Shown one piece after another: positions 1 through 5,604 of a stretch of DNA of 5,604 bases. A program made the translations under genes and the position numbers. The DNA is from Tannerella sp. (GTDB lineage Bacteria > Bacteroidota > Bacteroidia > Bacteroidales > Tannerellaceae), in contig JAIRYY010000349.1 in NCBI GenBank assembly GCA_031267485.1, positions 1-5,604 of the forward strand, in the 5' to 3' direction. Position 1 is the first letter of the stretch, and each line of letters starts with the position of its first letter. Below the pieces are notes generated by a model. The model was not told the origin of the DNA. It saw only the letters and a program-made list of their open reading frames with translations, and made no database searches.

Positions 1-168
1 CGAGAATATGGCTCATCGACTCGAGAATATGGCTCATCGACTCGAGAATATGGCTCATCGACTCGAGAATATGGCTCGCCGACTCGAGAATATGGCTCAT
101 CGACTCGAGAATATGGCCCATCGACTCGAGAATATGGCTCATCCACGCGAGCGGATGGCTCGCCCACG
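1..168. repeat. 21-bp tandem repeat array (minisatellite), cut by the left edge
   Basis: Eight head-to-tail units of exactly 21 bp start at 1, 22, 43, 64, 85, 106, 127 and 148. The unit begins CGAGAATATGGC and ends TCATCGACT, and each clean junction creates a CTCGAG palindrome. Units 1, 2, 3 and 5 are identical. Unit 4 has two changes (AT to GC at unit positions 15-16), unit 6 has one (T to C at 13), unit 7 has two near its end, and unit 8 has seven. Degeneracy therefore rises at the right border, as expected when inner units are homogenised by slippage or unequal exchange. There are no spacers, so this is not a CRISPR array. The unit length is a multiple of three and all three plus frames stay open through the array, closing at 180-182, 185-187 and 190-192. 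It could be the C-terminal coding tail of an upstream gene or a noncoding minisatellite. The array probably continues to the left. Confidence 0.95.
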
Positions 169-334
169 CGAGGGGGAGATGAATTGAAATGAAAAATTAA
201 CCGATAACAGACAGCGCCTATGGATAGATAAAGGAATGAGGAGTGATGCCGGCTTGGATGTCGGGGGGTGGTGAGAAAACATCCGTCAAATGAGACAGAA
301 ATTAACTAAATATAATTTAATCAGAAATTAATCT
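169..334 (+). promoter_or_regulatory. Leader and presumed promoter region of the susC-like gene, no clear consensus
   Basis: This 166-bp stretch separates the repeat array from the transporter start and holds no convincing gene. From about 286 it becomes strongly A/T-rich, which is usual upstream of Bacteroidota start codons. No Shine-Dalgarno-like purine run precedes the ATG at 335. I looked for the Bacteroides-type promoter (TTTG near -33 and TAnnTTTG near -7) and found no TTTG on the plus strand. The nearest -7 resemblance, TAATTTAA at 313-320, matches only part of the consensus. A 6-bp inverted repeat, GGATGT at 256-261 and ACATCC at 279-284, encloses a G-rich 17-nt loop and could be an operator or leader stem, or chance. 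The promoter of the operon must lie here or further left, but I cannot place it. Confidence 0.35.
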
Positions 335-3300
335 ATGAATAAAAAACTTATTATTAAATGGAATACGTTGCGGAGAATAGTGATGACCGCATGTATTATT
401 TGCTGTGCGGTTTTGCTGCAGGCTCAGAATGTCCGTGTTTCCGGTATCGTGACGGATATCGGCGGCGAGGCGGTTGTTGGCGCCAGTATTGTTGAAAAAG
501 GTACGACGAACGGCGTTATCTCCGATGTGAACGGGCAGTTTTCCTTCACCGTTTCCGGGAATGCCACGCTGGCTATCAGCTATATCGGCTACGAAGCGGT
601 GGAGGTGCAGGTGGCCGGCCAGACGTCGCTGGCGATTGTTTTGAAGGAGGATGTGACGGCGCTGGACGAAATCGTTGTCGTGGGTTACGGGACGATGAAG
701 AAAAGCGACCTGACGGGAGCCGTCAGCCGCGTTACGCTGGACGACAGGAGTTCGCTGCCGAACATGAGCCTGGCGCAGGCGCTGTCGGGGACGATGGCCG
801 GCGTTAACCTCACGAGCAAGGGTATGGCCGGCGGAACTTCGGATATTTCGATTCGCGGTCAAACGACGCTGTCGGCTAATAAAAGTCCGCTGATCGTGCT
901 GGATGGCATCATCTACAACGGCGAACTGAATGACATTAATGTGAGCGACGTCGAATATATCGACGTTTTGAAGGATGCCAGCGCTGCGGCCGTTTACGGC
1001 TCCAGGTCGGCCAATGGCGTCGTTATCATTTCGACGAAAAAGGGTAAAAGCGAGAGGCCGAAGATTACGTTCAACGCGTACTATGGCTCGCAGTTCGAGA
1101 CGAATCATCCGGTGAAATACATGAACGCCGATCAGTATGCCGTCCGCATGGCCGACTATTACTATCAGCAGAGCCTTTATAAATGGTATGCCGAAGAGAG
1201 GCCGCGCAGCGACGCGGGCAGGCCGGTGCGTCCCGACGCCGGCAACCGCGAAGTGGTGGCGCCTTTCCTGCGCACGCAGGAGGAACGGGCTAATTATCTT
1301 GCCGGCAATGAGATTAACTGGTTTGACGTGGTGAACCGCGACAATCCGGTTATCCAGAACTACGACCTGAGTTATTCGGGAAATACGGACAGGGTGAATT
1401 ATTACATCTCCGGCTCGTATACGGGCGAGGAAGGCATCATCGTGAACGATCAGTGGGAGCGCTTTACGTTTAATTCGAAAGTGGACGGCAAGGTGACGGA
1501 CTGGATAACGGTGGGATTGAACGTCAATTATTCGTACCAGGATTATTCGGGCCTGGAGCCGGAATACGTAAACGTGCGCGGCGCAAGCCCGCTGGCTGAC
1601 AACGACCTGGATTCGCCGGATAATTATGCCATTTACCTGACGGGCGAAAGCTACATGCCGCACCCGCTGGCACGGACGAAGGCGACGGACGAGGATATCC
1701 GCAACAACCTGTTTTTCGTCACCAGTGCAAAGGTGGACGTGCCGTTCGTGGAGGGCCTGTCGTACGACTTCAATTATTCGAACACGAACTATAACCGGAA
1801 GAATAACCGCTATTATCCGTCGACGGTTTCGGACGGCATGGGGAACAAGGGTAAGGCGGAACGGTATCCGGAGGAGAAAAGGAGCTGGATCTACAACCAT
1901 ATCATCACATACCTCCGCACATTCGGCGAGCACAGCGTTAATGCCACGCTGCTGTACAGCCGCGAGAAATATACGGGCGAGAAATTCCGCTTCAGATCGG
2001 AGGGCTTCGACAACGAGGCGCTGGGTTTCGCCCAGATGGCGCTGGGAACGAAGCTTAGCACGGACGAGAATCAGCGGTGGCAGGAGACGGGGCTTTCCTA
2101 CATGGGACGCGTCAATTATACGTGGAGGAACCGTTACATGGTGACGGGGACGGTTCGCCGCGACGGGTTTTCCGGCTTTGGCGTGAACAGCAAGTACGTG
2201 ACGCTGCCGTCCTTCTCGGCCGGCTGGACGGCTTCCGAGGAATCGTTCATGGAAAATCTCCGCGACCGGCTGTACCTGAAGCTGAGGCTTTCGTACGGAC
2301 AGAACGGCAACCAGGGCGCCGGACGCTACACGAGTCTTTCGAAGATGAGCAACAACAGCACGGTGTTTGGCCCGGGGACGGGCGTTGCCGTGTATCCGAA
2401 CGTGGATCAGCTGGCCAACTCGTCGCTGGCCTGGGAACGGACGTCGTCGTTCAATCTGGGCGTCGATTTCGGGCTGCTCAGAAACCGCCGGATATCCGGT
2501 TCGGTGGATATTTACACTTCCGAGACGTCCGACGTGCTCGTGAAAAGGAAACTCCCCTACTCGTCCGGATTCGAGCAGGGATGGACGAATATCGGCGGCG
2601 TCACGACGAAAGGCGTCGATCTGGAATTGCGGTCGACGAACATTCAGACGAAAGATTTCAACTGGAACTCGTCCCTCACGTTTTCGCTCAGCCGGGACAG
2701 GATTTCAAAACTGTACGGCGACGAGAATGACCGCGACATCGGAAATTCCTGGTTTGTCGGCGAACCGATTCTTTCGCTGTACGATTACAACATCACCGGC
2801 CTGTGGACGGAGCAGGACTATTTTTCCCGCACGTGGGACTACGTGGACGGCAAAGCGTCGGGCTGGACGCCGGGACAGATTTATCCCGGCTGGTATCCCG
2901 GACAGTGGAAGTACGAGGACCTGAACGGCGACGGCGTGATCGACCCGGATAACGACCGGAAGGTTGTCGGCTACAAATCGCCCAATTTCAGGTTCAGCCT
3001 CAACAATACGCTGGCTTATAAAAACTGGTCGCTCTATTTCATGCTCAATTCCATCTGGGGAGGAAACGGATATTTCATGCTCAACAATGCGGAATACCTG
3101 AACGTCGCTTCCCGTTCCGACGATGTTTACCGCCTGAATCAGCCGTACATACGTCCGTACTGGCGCCCGGACAACGGCGTGACGGACGCTACGGGCATCT
3201 ACAATTCGCAGCCACAGACGGGCAGCATTTTCCAGGACAGGAGTTTCATCCGCCTGCAGGACATCTCGCTGATGTACAAGTTCAGTCCCGCCATACTCGC

Positions 3301-3475
3301 CCGACTGGGCGGGTTTGACTATCTCCAGATCTACATCTCCGGGAAAAACCTTTACACGTGGACGAAATGGCAGGGATGGGATCCGGAAATAGCGGACGAC
3401 ACGGACAGCAACGAGAACAGGAAGCATAAACCGAACACGCGCAACATCGTCGCGGGCGTCAAGTTTGCATTTTAA
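335..3475 (+). CDS. SusC/RagA-family TonB-dependent outer-membrane transporter
   Basis: This is a complete gene of 1046 aa, a usual length for the family. Residues 1-31 form a signal peptide: basic start, hydrophobic core around 14-28, and a probable signal peptidase I cut near QA|Q at 29-31. Residues 34-105 are the carboxypeptidase-regulatory-like beta-sandwich typical of SusC proteins. DEIVVVGYG at 111-119 is the TonB-box region. The plug domain follows to about 237, with ISIRG at 171-175, PLIVLDGI at 185-192 and the SusC signature around 208-237 (YIDVLKDASAAAVYGSRSANG). The rest is the 22-strand-type barrel. It contains the family's acidic DLNGDGVID segment at 862-870, which looks like a calcium-binding loop, and it ends in aromatic F1046 (VKFAF), as outer-membrane barrels do. 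No STN domain precedes the beta-sandwich, so direct FecR/ECF-sigma signalling is unlikely. The mature part has no cysteine. ATG 335 is chosen because it gives the full signal peptide; the in-frame ATG at 383 would remove its basic region. The substrate is unknown. Confidence 0.97.
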   Translation: MNKKLIIKWNTLRRIVMTACIICCAVLLQAQNVRVSGIVTDIGGEAVVGASIVEKGTTNGVISDVNGQFSFTVSGNATLAISYIGYEAVEVQVAGQTSLAIVLKEDVTALDEIVVVGYGTMKKSDLTGAVSRVTLDDRSSLPNMSLAQALSGTMAGVNLTSKGMAGGTSDISIRGQTTLSANKSPLIVLDGIIYNGELNDINVSDVEYIDVLKDASAAAVYGSRSANGVVIISTKKGKSERPKITFNAYYGSQFETNHPVKYMNADQYAVRMADYYYQQSLYKWYAEERPRSDAGRPVRPDAGNREVVAPFLRTQEERANYLAGNEINWFDVVNRDNPVIQNYDLSYSGNTDRVNYYISGSYTGEEGIIVNDQWERFTFNSKVDGKVTDWITVGLNVNYSYQDYSGLEPEYVNVRGASPLADNDLDSPDNYAIYLTGESYMPHPLARTKATDEDIRNNLFFVTSAKVDVPFVEGLSYDFNYSNTNYNRKNNRYYPSTVSDGMGNKGKAERYPEEKRSWIYNHIITYLRTFGEHSVNATLLYSREKYTGEKFRFRSEGFDNEALGFAQMALGTKLSTDENQRWQETGLSYMGRVNYTWRNRYMVTGTVRRDGFSGFGVNSKYVTLPSFSAGWTASEESFMENLRDRLYLKLRLSYGQNGNQGAGRYTSLSKMSNNSTVFGPGTGVAVYPNVDQLANSSLAWERTSSFNLGVDFGLLRNRRISGSVDIYTSETSDVLVKRKLPYSSGFEQGWTNIGGVTTKGVDLELRSTNIQTKDFNWNSSLTFSLSRDRISKLYGDENDRDIGNSWFVGEPILSLYDYNITGLWTEQDYFSRTWDYVDGKASGWTPGQIYPGWYPGQWKYEDLNGDGVIDPDNDRKVVGYKSPNFRFSLNNTLAYKNWSLYFMLNSIWGGNGYFMLNNAEYLNVASRSDDVYRLNQPYIRPYWRPDNGVTDATGIYNSQPQTGSIFQDRSFIRLQDISLMYKFSPAILARLGGFDYLQIYISGKNLYTWTKWQGWDPEIADDTDSNENRKHKPNTRNIVAGVKFAF

Positions 3476-3496
3476 TCACCTTATAACAATCAAGAT

Positions 3497-5218
3497 ATGA
3501 ATATATATATAAAGAACAGAAACATACTGGCGGCCATTTCGCTTGTATTGTCTTCCGCATGGATGGCGTGCAACGACGACGCATTCCTGGAAGAAAAACC
3601 GATGGACTTCCTTGCCCCGGAAACGGCTTACCAGACGGAAGCCGGACTGCGGCAGGGTATCAACGGCCTCCACTGGTCGGTGCGCAACGATTTCTTCTTC
3701 GGAGAGGAAATACAGGAGCACAGCAGCACGTACAAGGGTCTCGGCACGGATGTGGCGTATCACGGCGAAGACCCGAACAGCACGAAGTTCGTGTGCGATT
3801 ACGTGAACTATTTCACTTCCACGAACGGTATCGTGCGGGAGTGGTGGCGGCGGCCTTTCCGCATCATACAGCGGGCGAACCTGATCATGCAGTACATCGA
3901 GCAGTCGGATCCGTCCATCTGGTCGTCCGAAGCCAAAAAAGGCGAGTATTACGGCGAGGCGCAGTTCTTCCGCGCCTGGTGCTACCGCCATCTGGTGTCG
4001 AACTACGGGGACGTCCCGGTCGTGCGCGAAGTGATAAGCTCGGCAAAAACGGATTTCGTGCGCAGCCCGAAAGCGGAAGCGTTCGCACTCATGGAAGAGG
4101 ACCTGACACAGGCGGCCGGGACGCTGCCCGAACGCGGCCGGGAGGAAGCGCCGGGACGCATCACCAGGGGAGCGGCGCTGCATCTGCTGACGGAAGTGTA
4201 CCTGATGCAGGGCAAGTACAGCGAGGCCATACAGTCGTCCACGCGCCTGATTGACAACATGGGTTACCGGCTGATGACGGAACGTTTCGGCGGCGCCGGC
4301 AATTCGGTATGGGGCACGGGCGACGTGTTCTGGGATTTGTTCGCGACCGACAACCAGAACCTGGCCGATAACACGGAAAACATCTGGGCCATTCAGTTCG
4401 AGGGGCCAAGCGTGATAGGCGGAAACAACAACCGCGGCAGCCGCGCCTGGGGGCCGGCCTATTTCCGCATGGGCAACACGCCGGACGGGGTGACGGCTTT
4501 CCGCGGCGAACTGATCGACGGGAAGTACACGGGATATTCCGACACGCTGGGACGCGGCGTTTCGTGGATACGCCCGACGTACTTCATGAGCCGCCTCGTG
4601 TGGGGCGCGGATTTTGACCGCGACATCCGAAACGCCCGACACATGGTGAAACGCGACTTTTATTTCGACAACCCGGAATCCGCCTATCACGGACAGCTGA
4701 TTGACTTCAGCCTCTATCCTCCGGGAGCGGGACGCGACCCGATACGCGACACGTGCCAGTACATCTATCCTTTCTTCATGAAGTTCTTCGACCCGTGCAA
4801 CGTGCAGGAAAGTCCGGCCACATCGGGCAATGGAGCTTCCTACAAGGACGTTTACGCGATGCGCCTGGCCGAAACATACCTGTATCGCGCCGAGGCCTAT
4901 ATCCAGACCGGCCAGATCGACAGGGCAACGGAAGACATCAACGTCATACGCCGCCGCGCAAACGCCACGCCGGCGACGCCGGACAGGGTGGACATCGACT
5001 ACCTGCTCGACGAGCGGGCGCGTGAGCTCTATCAGGAAGAATGTCGCTTCTTCGCGCTCCGCCGCACAGGCAAACTGATCGAACGCGTGCGCCGCTACAA
5101 CAACAACCCCCTGCATCCGGGACTGAACATTCAGGATTATCACGTGCTGCTGCCCATCCCGCAGGAACAGATAGACCTGAACATCGACGCCGACTTCCCG
5201 CAGAATCCGGGATACTAA
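3497..5218 (+). CDS. SusD/RagB-family surface lipoprotein (nutrient-binding partner of the transporter)
   Basis: This is a complete gene of 573 aa, starting 21 bp after the transporter stop and so probably co-transcribed. The N-terminus is a lipoprotein signal with lipidated C25. The lipobox WMAC (22-25) has an unusual W at -3, where L or V is common. N-D-D at +2 to +4 resembles the acidic export signal that sends Bacteroidota lipoproteins to the cell surface. The SusD-like N-terminal helical part carries the hallmark EAQFFRAW with NYGDVPVV (154-176) and a TPR-like segment around 221-253. The RagB/SusD C-terminal domain shows RLAETYLYRAEAY (456-468), ELYQEECRFFALRRTG (510-525), LLPIPQEQIDLN (551-562) and the terminal QNPGY (569-573). 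In known pairs this protein is a lid on the SusC barrel and binds the ligand. Ligand residues cannot be predicted here, and whether the substrate is glycan or peptide is open. The start is fixed by the signal peptide and by the A-rich 21-bp spacer before it. Confidence 0.97.
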   Translation: MNIYIKNRNILAAISLVLSSAWMACNDDAFLEEKPMDFLAPETAYQTEAGLRQGINGLHWSVRNDFFFGEEIQEHSSTYKGLGTDVAYHGEDPNSTKFVCDYVNYFTSTNGIVREWWRRPFRIIQRANLIMQYIEQSDPSIWSSEAKKGEYYGEAQFFRAWCYRHLVSNYGDVPVVREVISSAKTDFVRSPKAEAFALMEEDLTQAAGTLPERGREEAPGRITRGAALHLLTEVYLMQGKYSEAIQSSTRLIDNMGYRLMTERFGGAGNSVWGTGDVFWDLFATDNQNLADNTENIWAIQFEGPSVIGGNNNRGSRAWGPAYFRMGNTPDGVTAFRGELIDGKYTGYSDTLGRGVSWIRPTYFMSRLVWGADFDRDIRNARHMVKRDFYFDNPESAYHGQLIDFSLYPPGAGRDPIRDTCQYIYPFFMKFFDPCNVQESPATSGNGASYKDVYAMRLAETYLYRAEAYIQTGQIDRATEDINVIRRRANATPATPDRVDIDYLLDERARELYQEECRFFALRRTGKLIERVRRYNNNPLHPGLNIQDYHVLLPIPQEQIDLNIDADFPQNPGY

Positions 5219-5222
5219 GGGA

Positions 5223-5241
5223 CTGCCGTTCTCTCCGGCAG
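5223..5241 (+). other. Small GC-rich hairpin just after the susD-like stop codon
   Basis: CTGCCG at 5223-5228 pairs with CGGCAG at 5236-5241 around a 7-nt pyrimidine loop, starting four bases after the stop codon. No T-run follows, so it does not look like a standard intrinsic terminator. It might protect the 3' end of the mRNA or mean nothing. A 6-bp stem in GC-rich DNA is not rare. Confidence 0.3.
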
Positions 5242-5269
5242 GCGGCAAAGAACTCGAAAGTCGTCCGGC

Positions 5270-5306
5270 ACGCAGATAACGCAGATTTTATATGATGAAC
5301 GCAGAC
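5270..5306. repeat. Short ACGCAGA direct repeats next to the terminator hairpin
   Basis: ACGCAGAT occurs at 5270-5277 and 5279-5286, and ACGCAGAC at 5299-5306. The reverse complement GTCTGCGT lies at 5323-5330, in the other arm of the hairpin. The first two copies are nine bases apart and the third is the base of the hairpin arm. This looks like a short intergenic repeat cluster, possibly a dispersed one, but copies elsewhere in the genome cannot be seen from here. Confidence 0.5.
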
Positions 5307-5331
5307 TGTCAGTTAGCTGACAGTCTGCGTT
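5298..5331. terminator. Perfect 15-bp stem-loop, probable bidirectional terminator
   Basis: AACGCAGACTGTCAG at 5298-5312 and its exact reverse complement at 5317-5331 enclose a TTAG loop. The stem has A-A on the left and T-T on the right, giving three T residues (5330-5332) before CGTCT on the plus strand. The U-tract is therefore short on this strand. On the minus strand the hairpin is followed by TCATCATATAAAA, which is also weak. It lies 79 nt after the susD-like stop and directly after a minus-strand stop codon at 5336-5338, so it sits where two converging transcripts meet. Symmetry and position support a shared terminator. Efficiency in either direction is not shown. Confidence 0.75.
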
Positions 5332-5335
5332 TCGT

Positions 5336-5452
5336 CTAATCCCACGTCAGGGTGGACGTCAGCCAGGACTGCTCTTTAAATTCCGCAGCCTTCGCCTCTT
5401 CCGGCCGGACCGCCACGCAGCGCCTTCCCGCAGCGACGCGAAATACCCTTCC
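5336..5452 (-). pseudogene. Possible remnant of the 3' end of an unrecognised gene
   Basis: On the minus strand a frame ending in TAG at 5338-5336 reads as a plausible protein tail of about 38 residues: a V/A/R-rich stretch (VFRVAAGRRCVAV), then RPEEAKAAEFKEQSWLT and STLTWD. The last 20 or so codons use GCG, CTG, ACG, TCC and GAG, as the transporter genes do, and the stop lies four bases before the terminator hairpin, as a real gene end would. No ATG occurs in this frame. The only internal alternative start in this segment is a GTG at 5416-5414, giving about 26 aa. The frame also runs open to the right edge, but from 5473 on it overlaps the better-supported minus-strand gene in another frame. 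The likely readings are a truncated remnant left by deletion, a very small gene with a GTG start, or a chance open frame in GC-rich DNA. I do not recognise the family. Confidence 0.35.
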
Positions 5453-5472
5453 GGCATCCGCCGCCCCGGCGC

Positions 5473-5604
5473 CTACGGAATGACTGCCATGACGATTTCG
5501 CTCCACGGGCCTTTTTCGCCGCGGGTGCTTTCCCAGCGGAGACAGAAGTAGGCCGTTTTGCCCCGGTCGCGCTCGTCGAACGTCAGCGTGAAGGGCGAGC
5601 GGGT
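5473..5604 (-). CDS. C-terminal 43 residues of a Bacteroidales hypothetical protein, partial at the right edge
   Basis: Read from the right edge on the minus strand, the frame is open for 43 codons and stops at TAG (5475-5473). It includes FTLTFDE (5-11), then GKTAYFCLRWE (15-25), then GEKGPWSEIVMAVIP at the very end (29-43). From memory, this pattern of an aromatic strand ending CLRWE or CLRYE, then K-G-P and a final AVIP, closes a family of roughly 200-aa proteins of unknown function that is common in Bacteroidales genomes. The alternating hydrophobic pattern suggests the last strands of a beta-sandwich, perhaps fibronectin type III-like. The start and most of the gene lie outside the window. 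It converges on the susCD-like pair and is not part of that operon. Function is unknown. Confidence 0.75.
   Translation of the reverse strand, partial: TRSPFTLTFDERDRGKTAYFCLRWESTRGEKGPWSEIVMAVIP

Noticed and set aside
1..168. CRISPR array
   Set aside because: The units are directly contiguous with no unique spacers, and 21 bp is too short for a repeat-spacer period.
383..385. Alternative ATG start for the transporter at residue 17
   Set aside because: It would remove the basic N-terminal part of the signal peptide. The ATG at 335 gives a complete signal peptide directly after the AT-rich leader.
317..1933. Long minus-strand open frame (538 codons) opposite the 5' part of the transporter gene
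   Set aside because: Its product is rich in V, R, I and H, with no domain or signal, and it lies antisense to a clear SusC gene. It is a by-product of GC-rich codon use.
2077..2730. Plus-strand open frame of 217 codons in another frame of the transporter gene
   Set aside because: It overlaps intact SusC coding sequence completely and its product is arginine- and glycine-rich without a motif.
2705..3427. Minus-strand open frame (240 codons) inside the transporter gene
   Set aside because: It is antisense to the conserved barrel segment and its terminal strands. The composition is shadow-like and no motif is seen.
3476..5248. Long minus-strand open frame (590 codons) opposite the whole SusD-like gene
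   Set aside because: It mirrors the SusD-like gene almost end to end and has no recognisable family features. The plus-strand gene has all the SusD hallmarks.
5344..5362. Direct repeat ACGTCAG at 5344-5350 and 5356-5362
   Set aside because: On the minus strand it is explained by repeated Leu-Thr codons (CTG ACG) in the candidate protein tail, so no separate element is needed.
5400..5409. 10-bp palindrome TCCGGCCGGA
   Set aside because: It has no loop, partner sites or T-run, and such palindromes are expected by chance in GC-rich DNA.

Overview
The window comes from a member of the Bacteroidota, most likely Bacteroidales. The main evidence is an adjacent SusC/RagA-type TonB-dependent transporter and SusD/RagB-type surface lipoprotein. 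Two further signs agree: A/T-rich translation starts without Shine-Dalgarno sequences, and a convergent gene whose C-terminus belongs to a family I know from Bacteroidales genomes. The genes are visibly GC-rich (many GCG, CTG, ACG and GGC codons), which points away from low-GC Bacteroides species, but the genus cannot be decided from this window.

Layout from left to right. Positions 1-168 are a 21-bp tandem repeat (eight units visible) that runs off the left edge. Positions 169-334 are a gene-free leader that becomes very AT-rich before the first start codon. Positions 335-3475 encode the SusC-like transporter (1046 aa). After 21 bp, positions 3497-5218 encode the SusD-like lipoprotein (573 aa), almost certainly in the same transcript. 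Positions 5219-5335 hold a small GC-rich hairpin, a cluster of ACGCAGA direct repeats and a perfect 15-bp-stem hairpin, which is probably a terminator shared by converging transcripts. On the minus strand, 5336-5452 looks like the tail of a decayed or unrecognised reading frame. Positions 5473-5604 are the last 43 codons of a minus-strand gene that enters from the right edge.

The two complete genes should form one outer-membrane uptake complex. The SusD-like lipoprotein caps the SusC-like barrel on the cell surface and captures a ligand, and TonB energy drives the ligand through the barrel. No glycosidase, peptidase, regulator or surface-binding partner lies in the window, so the substrate (glycan, peptide or other) cannot be named. 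I found no new molecular system. The points most worth a second look are the left-edge minisatellite and the unusual gene-end arrangement at 5298-5475.
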